From assembly GCA_020725115.1 (NCBI GenBank), contig DYFR01000003.1, positions 122,131 through 186,130 on the forward strand: a DNA stretch of 64,000 nucleotides. The letters run 5' to 3'. Below, piece by piece: positions 48,804-58,636 of this stretch. The notes under the pieces were generated by a model that saw only the letters and a list, made by a program, of their open reading frames with translations, made no database searches and was not told where the DNA came from. The DNA is from Thiohalomonas denitrificans. Lineage in GTDB: Bacteria > Pseudomonadota > Gammaproteobacteria > Thiohalomonadales > Thiohalomonadaceae. Positions within the stretch are counted from its first letter, which is position 1. The number at the start of each line of letters is the position of its first letter. Made by a program: the position numbers and the translations under genes.

Positions 48804-49862
48804 ATGATAGAAACCGACCGCCTGATTACCGCCGCCGCCAGCCGTGAAGAAGATGCGCTGGACCGTGCCATCCGCCCCAGGCTGCTGGCCGACTATGTCG
48901 GTCAGCAGGCGGTGCGCGAACAGATGGAAATCTTCATCCAGGCGGCTTCGAGGCGCGGTGAGGCGCTCGACCATGTGCTGTTGTTCGGCCCGCCCGGTCT
49001 GGGCAAGACCACCCTGGCGCACATTATTGCCCAGGAAATGGGTGTGCACATGCGTCATACATCCGGCCCGGTGCTGGAACGCCCCGGTGACCTGGCTGCA
49101 CTGCTGACCAACCTGGAACCGCACGATGTGCTGTTCGTCGACGAGATTCATCGTCTTTCGCCGGTGGTGGAAGAAGTGCTCTATCCGGCGATGGAGGACT
49201 ACCAGCTCGACATCATGATCGGCGAAGGCCCGGCGGCGCGCTCCATCAAACTGGATTTGCCGCCGTTCACCCTGGTCGGTGCCACCACCCGTGCCGGCCT
49301 GCTCACCTCACCGCTGCGTGATCGCTTCGGTATCGTGCAGCGGCTGGAGTTCTATAACGTCGAGGATTTGCAGACCATCGTCACCCGTTCTGCGCGTATC
49401 CTCGGTGTGCAGATCGAGCCCAAGGGGGCGCATGAAATCGCCCGCCGCTCGCGCGGCACACCACGCATTGCCAATCGCCTGCTGCGCCGTGTGCGCGACT
49501 ATGCCGAGGTGAAGTCCAATGGCTGCATTACCGATGTGGTGGCCGATCGCGCGCTGGACATGCTGGATGTGGACGTTAACGGTTTTGATGTAATGGATCG
49601 CAAGCTTCTGCTGGCGGTGATCGAAAAATTCGACGGCGGCCCGGTGGGAGTCGACAGCCTTGCTGCCGCCATTGGTGAAGAACGCGGCACCATCGAAGAT
49701 GTGCTGGAGCCTTATCTGATTCAGCAGGGTTTCCTGATGCGTACCCCGCGCGGCCGTACCGCTACCAGCAGTGCCTATCTGCACTTCGGTTTCACGCCGC
49801 CGGCGTCGGCTGTGCGTACCATGCAGCAGGCGCTGGAACTAAATCACGGCAAGGATGACTAA
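48804..49862 (+). CDS. ruvB: Holliday junction helicase motor RuvB
   Basis: A 352-residue AAA+ ATPase. Walker A is [11 protein letters not shown], Walker B is LFVDEIHRL, sensor 1 is GATTRAGLL, the arginine finger lies in LRDRFG, and the C-terminal winged helix has TPRGRTAT. With RuvA it drives branch migration. It overlaps ybgC by 8 nt. Confidence 0.98.
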   Translation: MIETDRLITAAASREEDALDRAIRPRLLADYVGQQAVREQMEIFIQAASRRGEALDHVLLFGPPGLGKTTLAHIIAQEMGVHMRHTSGPVLERPGDLAALLTNLEPHDVLFVDEIHRLSPVVEEVLYPAMEDYQLDIMIGEGPAARSIKLDLPPFTLVGATTRAGLLTSPLRDRFGIVQRLEFYNVEDLQTIVTRSARILGVQIEPKGAHEIARRSRGTPRIANRLLRRVRDYAEVKSNGCITDVVADRALDMLDVDVNGFDVMDRKLLLAVIEKFDGGPVGVDSLAAAIGEERGTIEDVLEPYLIQQGFLMRTPRGRTATSSAYLHFGFTPPASAVRTMQQALELNHGKDD

Positions 49863-50283
49863 CGTGACGACATTCATCTGGCCGACGCGAGTCTATTACG
49901 AAGACACTGACGCGGGCGGGGTGGTGTACTACGCCAATTACCTAAAGTTCATGGAGCGGGCCCGCACGGAGTGGTTGCGCAGCCGCGGCTTCGAACAGGA
50001 TGACTTGATTCGTGATGCGGGTATCATTTTTGCGGTGCGTTCAGTTCAGGTGGATTATCTGCGCCCGGCACGCTTCAACGATGCACTGACGGTGACGGCT
50101 GAGGTGATGCATAACGGTGGTGCCAGCATCACCTTCCAGCAGGAAGTGCGTCGCGGCGATGAGGTGCTGTGCAGCGGGAAGGTAAAGATTGCCAGCCTTG
50201 ATGCGAAAACCTTGCGTCCTAAGCCGGTGCCGACAGCGATGCTGGTGGCTTTGGAACAGAGTTTGACTGAACATGACAACTGA
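49855..50283 (+). CDS. ybgC: YbgC-type acyl-CoA thioesterase of the Tol-Pal cluster
   Basis: A 142-residue hot-dog-fold thioesterase. [19 protein letters not shown] holds the catalytic Asp and Tyr positions, followed by [10 protein letters not shown]. It is the customary first gene of the tol-pal operon. The ATG at 49855 overlaps ruvB; a GTG nine bases later is an alternative. Confidence 0.95.
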   Translation: MTNVTTFIWPTRVYYEDTDAGGVVYYANYLKFMERARTEWLRSRGFEQDDLIRDAGIIFAVRSVQVDYLRPARFNDALTVTAEVMHNGGASITFQQEVRRGDEVLCSGKVKIASLDAKTLRPKPVPTAMLVALEQSLTEHDN

Positions 50284-50345
50284 GGCAGAGAGGCTCATGA
50301 CGGGGCCTTTCTTTGCGGCCTCTGCGCTGAAATTTTCAGCCGCGA
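50284..50345 (+). repeat. Decayed family B inverted repeat
   Basis: AACTGAGGCAGAGAGGC and GCGGCCTCTGCGCTGAA are recognisably the same words but mismatched. It lies between ybgC and tolQ. Confidence 0.5.
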
Positions 50346-50384
50346 AGCAGGCTGTAATCGTATCGTAAAGAGACTGATCCAAGG

Positions 50385-51058
50385 ATGAATACCGATATTT
50401 CCCTGTTAAGCCTGTTTGTTGAGGCCAGCCTGCTGGTGCAGGCGGTGATGGTTCTGCTGCTGGTCATCTCCATTGTTTCCTGGGGGCAGATCATCACCAA
50501 GTGGCGCCTGCTCAAGGCCGCGAACCTTGCCGCTGATACGTTCGAAAAACGTTTCTGGTCCGGCATCGATCTGGTCGAACTGTACAAGCAGGTCGCCAGG
50601 AGTCGTGACGGTAACGACGGCATGGCCGGGCTGTTCGAGGCGGGGTTCGGTGAATTTGCGCGTCTGCGCAAACAGGGTGGCGTGGAGCCGATGGCCGTGG
50701 TCGAGGGCGCGCAGCGTGCCATGCGTGTGACCCTGAGCCGCGAGATCGATCGGCTGGAGGCCAATCTGTCCTTTCTGGCTACCGTTGGTTCCACCAGCCC
50801 CTACATCGGCCTGTTCGGTACGGTGTGGGGCATCATGAACTCTTTCCGTGCCCTGGGTTCGGTACAGCAGGCCACGCTGGCGATGGTGGCCCCCGGCATC
50901 GCCGAGGCGCTCATCGCCACGGCCATGGGCCTGTTCGCCGCGATACCGGCGGTCATTGCCTATAACCGTTACGCCAATGATGTGGAGCGGCTGGTGAACC
51001 GCTACGAGGCCTACACGGAAGAATTCTCCACCCTGTTGCAGCGCCAGGCCCACGCCAA

Positions 51059-51062
<4 letters not shown>
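50385..51062 (+). CDS. tolQ: Tol-Pal motor protein TolQ
   Basis: A 225-residue, ExbB/MotA-like inner-membrane proton-channel subunit with three transmembrane helices: about 15-38, and two near the conserved TVGSTSPYIGLFGTVWGIMNSF and GIAEALIATAMGLFAAIPAVIAYN. It works with TolR to energise TolA. It overlaps tolR by four bases. Confidence 0.97.
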
Positions 51063-51493
<431 letters not shown>

Positions 51494-51537
51494 TATGGAT
51501 GTTGCACTGCAAGGGCGTAGAGGTTCGTAATCAAAAC

Positions 51538-51663
51538 CCTTCAACGCAGAGGCGCGGAGGCGCAGAGGGCACGGAGGATTACGCGGGTGTGTCTCTGCGC
51601 CTCTGCGTCTCTGCGTTGGGTGTTTGCCTTTATGGTGTCACGGTTTCCCCGCCTTTGCGGTGA
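51538..51663 (+). repeat. Family B inverted repeat between tolR and tolA
   Basis: CAACGCAGAGGCGCGGAGGC and TGCGCCTCTGCGTCTCTGCG are complementary over about 20 nt; an extra CCGCCTTTGCGGTGAA tail follows. It lies within the tol operon. Confidence 0.88.
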
Positions 51664-51693
51664 ATGACTATTGCGTCGTCAGGAACGGTATTG

Positions 51694-52566
51694 ATGTCAG
51701 GCAGATTCGCACCTTACGGCTGGTCGCTGCTGCTGCACGGGGTGCTGGTGGCGCTGCTGGGCGTGAGCCTGCACGCGCCGTCGCCCAGGCCGCAGGCGGT
51801 GGCGCCGGCGGAGGTGGAGCCGATTCAGGCACGGGCGGTGGATGAGGCGCAGGTGCAGGCCGAGGTGCAGCGCCTGCGTGACGAGGCGCGCCGCCAGCAG
51901 CAGCAGGAAGAGGCACGGCGCAAGCAGTTGCAGGACGAGGCGCAGCGGGCGCGCGAGACACGCCAGCGTGAGGAGCAGCGGGCGGCGGAATTGAAACGCC
52001 GTGCGGCGGAGGAGCAGAAGCAGCGCGCCGCCGCCGAGCAGGAACGCAAGGCCAAGGAAGCGGCGGAGCAGAAGCGTCTGGCCGAGCTCAAGCAGGCCCA
52101 GGCGGAGGCGGAGAAGAAGCGCGTCGCGGAGGAAAAGCGGGCCGCTGAACTGGCGGCCCAGCGCAAGCAGGAAGAAGACGCGCGCAAGAAGGCGGCCGCC
52201 GAGGTGGAACTGAAGGCCAAGATGGCGGAAGCGCAGCGCCAGATGGAGGCGGAGGCACAGAAGCGGGCGCAGGAACGTGCGCGGCAGAATGCCACGCTGG
52301 TTCAGCAGTACATTGCCGACATCCGCAACAAGGTGGAACGCAACTGGTTGCGGCCGCCCACGGCGCGTCCCGGCATGACCTGTACGGTGCTGGTGCAGCA
52401 ACTGCCCACCGGCGATGTGGTGGGCGTGCGCATCACACGCGGCAGCGGCGATGCGGTATTCGACCGCGCGGTGGAAAATGCGGTGCACAAGGCATCGCCG
52501 CTGCCGCCACCGCCGGTGCCGGAAATTTGGGAACGTGAAATCGAATTCATCTTCGAAGCGAGGTAG
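51694..52566 (+). CDS. tolA: Tol-Pal bridging protein TolA
   Basis: A roughly 290-residue protein: an N-terminal membrane anchor (WSLLLHGVLVALLGVSL), a long Lys/Glu/Ala/Arg-rich helical rod (about residues 45-205) and a C-terminal TolA/TonB-like domain (IADIRNKVERNWLRPPTA, GDVVGVRITRGSGDAVFD). It transmits TolQR motion to Pal at the outer membrane. The start MSGRFAPYGW is preferred; an ATG 30 nt upstream lies at the edge of the repeat. Confidence 0.93.
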   Translation: MSGRFAPYGWSLLLHGVLVALLGVSLHAPSPRPQAVAPAEVEPIQARAVDEAQVQAEVQRLRDEARRQQQQEEARRKQLQDEAQRARETRQREEQRAAELKRRAAEEQKQRAAAEQERKAKEAAEQKRLAELKQAQAEAEKKRVAEEKRAAELAAQRKQEEDARKKAAAEVELKAKMAEAQRQMEAEAQKRAQERARQNATLVQQYIADIRNKVERNWLRPPTARPGMTCTVLVQQLPTGDVVGVRITRGSGDAVFDRAVENAVHKASPLPPPPVPEIWEREIEFIFEAR

Positions 52567-52570
52567 TCCC

Positions 52571-53878
52571 TTGAATGCGATGAAAGCATGGTTGCTGTTG
52601 TGCCTGTTGCTGGCCGGTACGGCCCAGGCTCGCCTCAGCATCGAGATCACCCAAGGCATGGAAGGCGCCATGCCCATTGCCGTGGTGCCCTTCGGCTGGA
52701 GCGGCCCCGGGGTGCCGGCGCAGGACATGGCGGCGATCATCAGCGCCGATCTGGCCCGCAGCGGCCAGTTCGCGCCGCTGGACGCACAGCGTCTGCCGCA
52801 ACGCCCGGTGGACGGCCGCGATGTGAACTTCAATCTGTGGCGCGGCGTGGGCAGCGAGAATCTGGTCATCGGGCGGGTTGAACTGCGCGACGGCCGCTAT
52901 CAGGTGCAGTTTCAGCTGTTTGATGCGGTGCGCGGCGTGCAGCTGGCCGGCTACACCATGCAGGCGGATGCTTCGCGGCTGCGCCGGGTGGCACACCAGA
53001 TCGCCGATATCATCTACCAGCGTCTCACCGGCCAGCGCGGCGCCTTCGACACCCACATCGCCTATGTGACGGTGGAAAACCTGGAGGCGGGCAAGCGCCG
53101 CTTCCGTCTCGAGGTGGCCGATGCCGATGGTCACAACGAGCAGGTGATCCTCACCTCCAGCCAGCCGCTGATGTCGCCGGCCTGGGCACCGGATCGGCGT
53201 CGTCTGGCCTATGTATCGTTCGAGGATGGTCGTTCGATGATCTATGTGCAGGACATCGCCAGCGGCCAACGGCAGAAGGTGGCGGAGTTTCCCGGTCTCA
53301 ACAGTGCGCCCGAATTCTCTCCCGACGGCCAGCGTCTGGCGCTGACGCTGTCGCGCGACGGCAATCCGGAGATCTATGTGCTGGAACTGGCTGGCGGCAA
53401 GCTCACTCGGGTGACGCAGCATTTCGGCATCGATACCGAACCGGTGTGGGGAGCGGATGGCCGCAGTATTTATTTCACCTCGGATCGCGGCGGGCGGCCG
53501 CAGATATACCGTGTGTCTCTGGACAGCGCCGCCCGCCCGCAGGGTGCGCCGCAACGCGTCACCTTTGAGGGCATATACAACGCCAGCCCCGCGCTCTCAC
53601 CCGACGGCAAGCGGCTGGCGATGGTGCATGGCGACGGCGATCGCTTCCGCATCGCGGTGCTGGAACTGGAAACCGGCACCTTGCGCGTGTTGACCGATAC
53701 CCGCCTCGACGAATCGCCCAGCTTTGCCCCCAACGGCGCCATGCTGCTGTATGCCACCGAGGTGGGCGATCGCGGCGTGCTGGAAGCAGTATCGGCGGAC
53801 GGTCGGGCGCGGCAGCGCCTGGGTCTGAAAAAAGGCGATGTGCGCGAGCCCGCCTGGTCACCCTTCTTCGGCGAATAG
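52571..53878 (+). CDS. tolB: Periplasmic beta-propeller protein TolB
   Basis: A 435-residue protein. A signal peptide (LLLCLLLAGTAQA) precedes an N-terminal alpha/beta domain and a six-bladed WD40-like propeller with repeated SPDGQRLAL/SPDGKRLAM and YVLELAGG units. It binds Pal. The TTG at 52571 is well spaced from GAGG; the ATG at 52580 is a possible start with worse spacing. Confidence 0.95.
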   Translation: MNAMKAWLLLCLLLAGTAQARLSIEITQGMEGAMPIAVVPFGWSGPGVPAQDMAAIISADLARSGQFAPLDAQRLPQRPVDGRDVNFNLWRGVGSENLVIGRVELRDGRYQVQFQLFDAVRGVQLAGYTMQADASRLRRVAHQIADIIYQRLTGQRGAFDTHIAYVTVENLEAGKRRFRLEVADADGHNEQVILTSSQPLMSPAWAPDRRRLAYVSFEDGRSMIYVQDIASGQRQKVAEFPGLNSAPEFSPDGQRLALTLSRDGNPEIYVLELAGGKLTRVTQHFGIDTEPVWGADGRSIYFTSDRGGRPQIYRVSLDSAARPQGAPQRVTFEGIYNASPALSPDGKRLAMVHGDGDRFRIAVLELETGTLRVLTDTRLDESPSFAPNGAMLLYATEVGDRGVLEAVSADGRARQRLGLKKGDVREPAWSPFFGE

Positions 53879-53889
53879 GAGCAAGAGAC

Positions 53890-54432
53890 ATGAACAGCAA
53901 GGCATTGTGGGTAGTCGGTTTGAGCAGTCTGCTGCTGGCGGCATGCGGCAGCCTGGAAGAGCGGCCGGAAGACGTGCCGGTAGAGGACCGTGGTATCGGT
54001 GCCGGTGAAGTGCGGCCTGCCGATGGTGCTGAGGCAGGTGGAGCACAGCTGGGGGGCGAGTTCGGTGCTGCACCATTGACCGATCCGGCCAGTCCGTTGG
54101 CCAAGCGTGTCATCTATTTCGCCTTCGACAGCAGCGAGGTGACACCGGAGAGCCGCGATCTGATCGCCGTGCATGCGCGTTATCTGGCACAGAATCCGGA
54201 GACTTCCGTGGTGCTGGAAGGCCATGCCGACGAACGCGGCTCGCGGGAGTACAATCTGGCCCTGGGCGAACGCCGCGCCAAGGCGGTGGAGCGCTTGATG
54301 ACCCTGCAGGGTGTCGGTGCGCGCCAGTTGCAGGTGATCAGCTTTGGCGAGGAGCGCCCGGTGGCCTTCGGTCATGACGAGTCGGCCTGGCGCCTGAACC
54401 GCCGTGTTGAACTGCTCTATTCGGGATACTGA
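53890..54432 (+). CDS. pal: Peptidoglycan-associated lipoprotein Pal
   Basis: A 180-residue outer-membrane lipoprotein. The lipobox LAAC is at residues 17-20, and the OmpA-like C-terminal domain has FAFDSSEVTPESRDLI and GHADERGSREYNLALGERRA, which binds diaminopimelate of peptidoglycan. The linker (about 25-70) is acidic and less conserved. The ATG follows AGGAGC. Confidence 0.96.
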   Translation: MNSKALWVVGLSSLLLAACGSLEERPEDVPVEDRGIGAGEVRPADGAEAGGAQLGGEFGAAPLTDPASPLAKRVIYFAFDSSEVTPESRDLIAVHARYLAQNPETSVVLEGHADERGSREYNLALGERRAKAVERLMTLQGVGARQLQVISFGEERPVAFGHDESAWRLNRRVELLYSGY

Positions 54433-54433
54433 T

Positions 54434-55291
54434 ATGGCAATGCAGAAGATGGAAGGTGCAAGGCAAACGGCGTGGGTTGTTGCGCTGCTGGCGGTGGTGT
54501 CGTTGCCGTCGGTCGCGGCGGAGCCGCTGGAGGCGCGTGTGGCCCGCCTGGAGCGGCAACTGGACAGTCAGGCACTGGTGGAGATGGCGACGCGTCTGGA
54601 TCGGCTGGAACAGGAGGTGCAGCAGCTGCGCGGCCAGATGGAAGAGCAGGGACATGCCGTCTCGGAACTGCGTCAGCGCCAGCGTGATCTCTATCTCGAC
54701 ATCGATCGCCGGATGTCGCGTCTGGAACGCGAAGGCGGGGGCCAGGCGCCGCAGGCGATGGCACCCTCTGCCCCGATCTCCGCTCCCGTTGCAGCAGCTG
54801 CTCCCAGTAAACCTGCGCCTGTGTCACCCGCGGTTGCACCGGCAGCGGTGGTTGCTGCACCAGTTCCAGCGCCGGCCACTGCCCCGGTCAGTACCGTCAA
54901 TGCGGATCGGGAGCGTGAGGCCTATCAACAGGCCTTCGACCAGCTGCGTGAGCTGCGTTACGAGCAGGCCATTACCGCCTTCCGCGCCTTTCTCAAGGAG
55001 TATCCGGACGGCCGTTACGGCCACATCGCGCAGTACTGGATCGGCGAGGCCAATTATGCCCAGCGCAACTTCAAGCAGGCGGTGGCCGATTATCGTGTGC
55101 TGATCCAGCGTTATCCCAAGAGCCCCAAGCTGGCCGAGGCGATGCTCAAGATTGGCTACAGCCAGTACGAACTGGGCGACAAGGCGGAGGCGCGCAAGAT
55201 CCTCACCGAACTGGCACGGCTCTATCCCGACACCACCGAGGCCGGCCAGGCCAACGCCTTCCTGCAGAAGATGCGCGGCGAAGGCAACTAG
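54434..55291 (+). CDS. cpoB: Cell division coordinator CpoB (YbgF)
   Basis: A 285-residue periplasmic protein: signal peptide (VVALLAVVSLPSVAA), N-terminal coiled coil for trimerisation (about 30-95), Ala/Pro/Val-rich linker, and C-terminal TPR repeats (EAYQQAFDQLRELRYEQAIT onward). It links Tol-Pal to peptidoglycan synthesis during constriction. It begins 1 nt after the pal stop. Confidence 0.95.
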   Translation: MAMQKMEGARQTAWVVALLAVVSLPSVAAEPLEARVARLERQLDSQALVEMATRLDRLEQEVQQLRGQMEEQGHAVSELRQRQRDLYLDIDRRMSRLEREGGGQAPQAMAPSAPISAPVAAAAPSKPAPVSPAVAPAAVVAAPVPAPATAPVSTVNADREREAYQQAFDQLRELRYEQAITAFRAFLKEYPDGRYGHIAQYWIGEANYAQRNFKQAVADYRVLIQRYPKSPKLAEAMLKIGYSQYELGDKAEARKILTELARLYPDTTEAGQANAFLQKMRGEGN

Positions 55292-55329
55292 CAGTTTCTC
55301 ACCGCATAGGACGTAAATGCAGAATCTTT

Positions 55330-55416
55330 TCAACGCAGAGGCGCAGAGGCGCGGAGGTCGCAGAGAGAGATATGGCTTTCTCCGTGTTCTCTGCGCCTCT
55401 GCGTCTCTGCGTTAGG
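55330..55416 (+). repeat. Family B inverted repeat between cpoB and queE
   Basis: CAACGCAGAGGCGCAGAGGC and GCGCCTCTGCGTCTCTGCGT face each other across about 35 nt. It lies within the co-directional cpoB-queE junction. Confidence 0.88.
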
Positions 55417-55474
55417 TTTTGATCTCTCAAACTTTTGCGCACTCTGTGCTCCCGCGAACATATCCTTGATTCCC

Positions 55475-56122
55475 ATGGACGAAGCCCGTCTGCGCATTAC
55501 TGAAATCTTTTTCTCCCTGCAGGGCGAGTCGCGCAGCGTCGGCTTTCCCACGGTATTCGTGCGCCTGACCGGTTGTCCGCTGCGCTGCAATTATTGCGAT
55601 ACGGAATACGCCTTCAGCGGCGGCGAGTGGATGAGCCTGGACACGGTGCTGGCGCAGGTGGCGGGTTACGGTGCGCACCATGTCTGTGTCACCGGCGGCG
55701 AGCCGCTGGCGCAGCGTGCCTGTCTGGCGCTGCTGGCACGTCTGTGCGATGCCGGCTACGAGGTGTCGCTGGAGACTTCCGGCGCGCTCGATGTGGCGGC
55801 GGTGGATGCGCGGGTGATCAAGGTGATGGACCTGAAAACACCGGCATCGGGCGAGGCGGCGAAGAACCGCTACGAAAACATCGAATGGCTGACGGCGCAG
55901 GATCAGGTCAAGCTGGTGTTGTGCGATCGTGCCGACTACGAATGGACTCGGGAGATCATGCGGCGCTACGACCTGGCATCGCACTGCGAGGTGCTGTTGT
56001 CGCCCTGCCATGGTCGGCTGGAGCCGGCGCAGCTGGCAGAGTGGATACTGCAGGATCGCCTGCCGGTGCGCTTTCAGCTGCAACTGCACAAGATTCTGTG
56101 GGGCGAGGCGCGGGGTAAATGA
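55475..56122 (+). CDS. queE: 7-carboxy-7-deazaguanine synthase
   Basis: A 215-residue radical-SAM enzyme of queuosine synthesis. The cluster motif is [15 protein letters not shown] (CxxxCxxC), with [12 protein letters not shown] upstream and TGGEPLAQ for SAM binding. It converts 6-carboxytetrahydropterin to carboxydeazaguanine. The ATG at MDEARLR is preferred over a TTG nine bases earlier. It is coupled to queC by overlap. Confidence 0.96.
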   Translation: MDEARLRITEIFFSLQGESRSVGFPTVFVRLTGCPLRCNYCDTEYAFSGGEWMSLDTVLAQVAGYGAHHVCVTGGEPLAQRACLALLARLCDAGYEVSLETSGALDVAAVDARVIKVMDLKTPASGEAAKNRYENIEWLTAQDQVKLVLCDRADYEWTREIMRRYDLASHCEVLLSPCHGRLEPAQLAEWILQDRLPVRFQLQLHKILWGEARGK

Positions 56123-56805
56123 CGATGGGGGGGCAGGCGCGCAAGGCGGTGGTGCTGGTTTCCGGTGGCCTTGACTCGGCCACGGTGCTGGCGATGGCGC
56201 GGGCGCAGGGTTTTGACTGCCATGCCCTCAGCTTTGATTATGGCCAGCGCCATCGCTGCGAACTGGTGGCGGCGGAGCGGGTGGCGCGCAGCCTGGGGGC
56301 GGTGGAACACCGCACTTTCACGCTGGATCTGCGCCAGTTCGGTGGCTCGGCACTGACCGACGACGCCATTGCGGTGCCCAGTGCACCGGGCGAGGGCATC
56401 CCGGTCACCTATGTGCCGGCGCGCAATACCGTGTTCCTGTCGCTGACACTGGCCTGGGCCGAGGTATTGGGGGCGGGTGATATCTTCATCGGCGTCAATG
56501 CGGTGGATTATTCCGGCTATCCCGACTGCCGCCCGGAATTCATTGCGGCGTTCGAGCACATGGCCAATCTGGCCACCCGCGCCGCGGTTGAGGGGCGCCA
56601 TCTCACCCTTCATGCCCCCCTGATCCAGCTCAGCAAGGCGGAAATCATCCGTGCCGGCACCGCCCTGGGCGTGGATTATGGCCAGACCCTGTCCTGCTAT
56701 GCCCCGGACGATGCCGGGCGTGCCTGTGGCGTGTGCGATTCCTGCCGTCTGCGTGCCGCCGGCTTTGCCGCTGCCGGCCTGCCCGACCCCACCCCCTACC
56801 AATAG
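56119..56805 (+). CDS. queC: 7-cyano-7-deazaguanine synthase
   Basis: A 228-residue PP-loop amidotransferase-like enzyme making preQ0. The ATP site is [27 protein letters not shown] lies mid-protein, and a zinc site [10 protein letters not shown] follows LSCYAP. It overlaps queE by four bases (ATGA). An ATG six bases inside is a possible start. Confidence 0.97.
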   Translation: MTMGGQARKAVVLVSGGLDSATVLAMARAQGFDCHALSFDYGQRHRCELVAAERVARSLGAVEHRTFTLDLRQFGGSALTDDAIAVPSAPGEGIPVTYVPARNTVFLSLTLAWAEVLGAGDIFIGVNAVDYSGYPDCRPEFIAAFEHMANLATRAAVEGRHLTLHAPLIQLSKAEIIRAGTALGVDYGQTLSCYAPDDAGRACGVCDSCRLRAAGFAAAGLPDPTPYQ

Positions 56806-56966
56806 GGATACTGCATCGCAGCGCCTAATCAGGTATTTTCCTGAGGTTTATTTCCGGGAATAACCGGCCGCATTACTACATCCATTATTGACGGTCGCCA
56901 TTTCGGGATGATGCGCCTTCCCGGACAGGCCGCCAGCGGTCAGACCTATCATCGCGAGGAGACACT

Positions 56967-58247
56967 ATGATTTTCGACAGCTTTGCCGAGGCACAATCCG
57001 TACTGCTGTGGTCCACCTTTGCCATCGCCCTGGTGCTGGGTATGGTGGTGAACAAGACCAATTTCTGCACCATGGGTGCGGTATCCGATGCGGTGAACAT
57101 GGGTGACTGGAGCCGCATGCGTGCCTGGCTGCTGGCCATCGTGGTGGCACTGCTCGGTGTGGTGGTGCTGGAGGCGGCCGGTCTGGTGGCGGCCAATGAG
57201 GCCTTCCCGCCCTACCGCATGGGTCAGCTGGTGTGGGCGGAAAACCTGCTCGGCGGCTTCATCTTCGGTATCGGCATGACCCTGGCCAGCGGCTGCGGCA
57301 ACAAGTGCCTGATCCGCATCGGCGGCGGCAACATCAAATCCATCATGGTGCTGCTGATCATCGGCGTCATCGCCTACTTCATGGTCAACCCCTTCCCGGG
57401 CAGCGACCAGACCCTGATGTCCGTACTGTTCATCGACTGGATCCGCCCGCTGGCAGTGAACGTCGGTCCCTACCAGGATCTCGGTTCGCTGGTAAGCAGC
57501 GACAATGCCGTGATGGCGCGCCTGGTGATTGGTGGCTTCATCGCCGCCTTCCTGCTGGTGGTGATACTCAAGTCGGCGGAGTTCCGCTCCAGCTTCGACA
57601 ACATCCTCGGCGGCGTGGTGGTCGGCCTGTGCGTGCTGGGCGCCTGGTATGTCACCTCCAACCTCAACCTCAACATCGAGGACGAAGTGGTGGCGCTGCG
57701 TGACGCGGTCAACCCGACCAAGGAATACTGGGACATGTACCCGGACTTCCATGAGGGCATCGACGACAAGCCGGACAGCGCGCCGCTCAGCCCGCAGTCC
57801 TTCACCTTCATCAATCCCATGGGCCAGACCGTCGGCTACATCGGCAAGGGCTTCGACAGCACCCTGCTGACCTTCGGCATCATGTCGGTGTTCGGCGTGG
57901 TCCTCGGTTCACTGCTGTGGTCGCTGTTGAGCAAGGGCTTCCGCATCGAGTGGTTCGCCAGCTTCAGGGATTTCCTCAACCACTTCATCGGTGCGGTGCT
58001 GATGGGCTTCGGCGGCGTGCTGGCCATGGGCTGCACCGTGGGCCAGGCCATTACCGGCGTCTCCACCCTGGCGGTCGGTTCCATCATCACCTTCATCGCC
58101 ATCGTGTTCGGCAGCGCGCTGACCATGAAGATCCAGTACTACAAGATGGTGTATGAAGACGAGGCCACCTTCGGCAAGGCCCTGATCACCGCCCTGGTGG
58201 ACATGCGCCTGCTGCCGTCCTCCCTGCGCAAGCTGGAAGCGGTTTAA
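56967..58247 (+). CDS. YeeE/YedE (TsuA-type) sulfur-compound transporter
   Basis: A 426-residue membrane protein with about 10-12 helices of the YeeE/YedE family, whose characterised member imports thiosulfate by cysteine relay. Conserved pore cysteines are in KTNFCTMGAVSDAV, ASGCGNKCLIRIG and AMGCTVGQAITG. A soluble loop (about residues 240-285, with YWDMYPDFHEG) separates the halves. It is longer than the minimal TsuA (about 350). The ATG follows CGAGGAG. It fits uptake of thiosulfate or a related compound in a sulfur oxidiser. Confidence 0.88.
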   Translation: MIFDSFAEAQSVLLWSTFAIALVLGMVVNKTNFCTMGAVSDAVNMGDWSRMRAWLLAIVVALLGVVVLEAAGLVAANEAFPPYRMGQLVWAENLLGGFIFGIGMTLASGCGNKCLIRIGGGNIKSIMVLLIIGVIAYFMVNPFPGSDQTLMSVLFIDWIRPLAVNVGPYQDLGSLVSSDNAVMARLVIGGFIAAFLLVVILKSAEFRSSFDNILGGVVVGLCVLGAWYVTSNLNLNIEDEVVALRDAVNPTKEYWDMYPDFHEGIDDKPDSAPLSPQSFTFINPMGQTVGYIGKGFDSTLLTFGIMSVFGVVLGSLLWSLLSKGFRIEWFASFRDFLNHFIGAVLMGFGGVLAMGCTVGQAITGVSTLAVGSIITFIAIVFGSALTMKIQYYKMVYEDEATFGKALITALVDMRLLPSSLRKLEAV

Positions 58248-58254
58248 TGACGAT

Positions 58255-58282
58255 GCGGGAGCCCGATATATCGGGCTCCCGC
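58255..58282. terminator. 28-bp perfect palindrome after the sulfur transporter
   Basis: GCGGGAGCCCGAT followed by its exact complement through ATATCGGGCTCCCGC. It starts 7 nt after the stop. It lacks a T run, so it may be a family D extragenic palindrome that also blocks 3' decay rather than a classical terminator. Confidence 0.6.
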
Positions 58283-58407
58283 AGAGCGCGCGGTGGTCTG
58301 TCTGTGCCGGCGGTAAGTAACAAGGGGCAACTGGGCCATATCGGGCCTGCGTGACTGGGTTTTTCTTGAAACCTGGAGCTTGCCACTTGTAACTTCCACT
58401 TCGCTGC

Positions 58408-58435
58408 TTGCCATTTCCGCTGAGTTCGGTAGCAT
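58408..58435 (+). promoter_or_regulatory. Putative promoter of tRNA-Lys
   Basis: TTGCCA (58408-58413) and TAGCAT (58430-58435) are separated by 16 nt and lie 18 nt before the tRNA. The -10 is a moderate match. Confidence 0.4.
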
Positions 58436-58453
58436 ATGCGCCTTCCTTAAACC

Positions 58454-58529
58454 GGGTCGTTAGCTCAGTCGGTAGAGCAGCGGACTTTTAATCCGTTGGT
58501 CGTGAGTTCGAGTCTCACACGACCCACCA
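58454..58529 (+). tRNA. tRNA-Lys (UUU)
   Basis: A 76-nt tRNA. The acceptor stem GGGTCGT/ACGACCC, the D arm with AGCTCAGTCGGTAGAGC, the anticodon loop CTTTTAA (anticodon TTT) and the T arm with GTTCGAGTC are all intact, and CCA is encoded. Its place after the queE-queC block matches other gammaproteobacteria, although a transporter gene intervenes here. Confidence 0.98.
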
Positions 58530-58535
58530 TATCAG

Positions 58536-58574
58536 AAACACAAAAGCCCGCTTGACGCGGGCTTTTGTGTTTTC
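58536..58574 (+). terminator. Terminator after tRNA-Lys
   Basis: A 16-bp stem, AAACACAAAAGCCCGC with its complement, and a TTGAC loop; the 3' side ends in TTTTGTGTTTT. It lies 7 nt after the tRNA and is usable on both strands. Confidence 0.9.
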
Positions 58575-58636
58575 GGCCTACTCGTAGGGTGCGCATCACG
58601 CACCGCCGCGTCACTGTCACATCCCGCACATTCCCA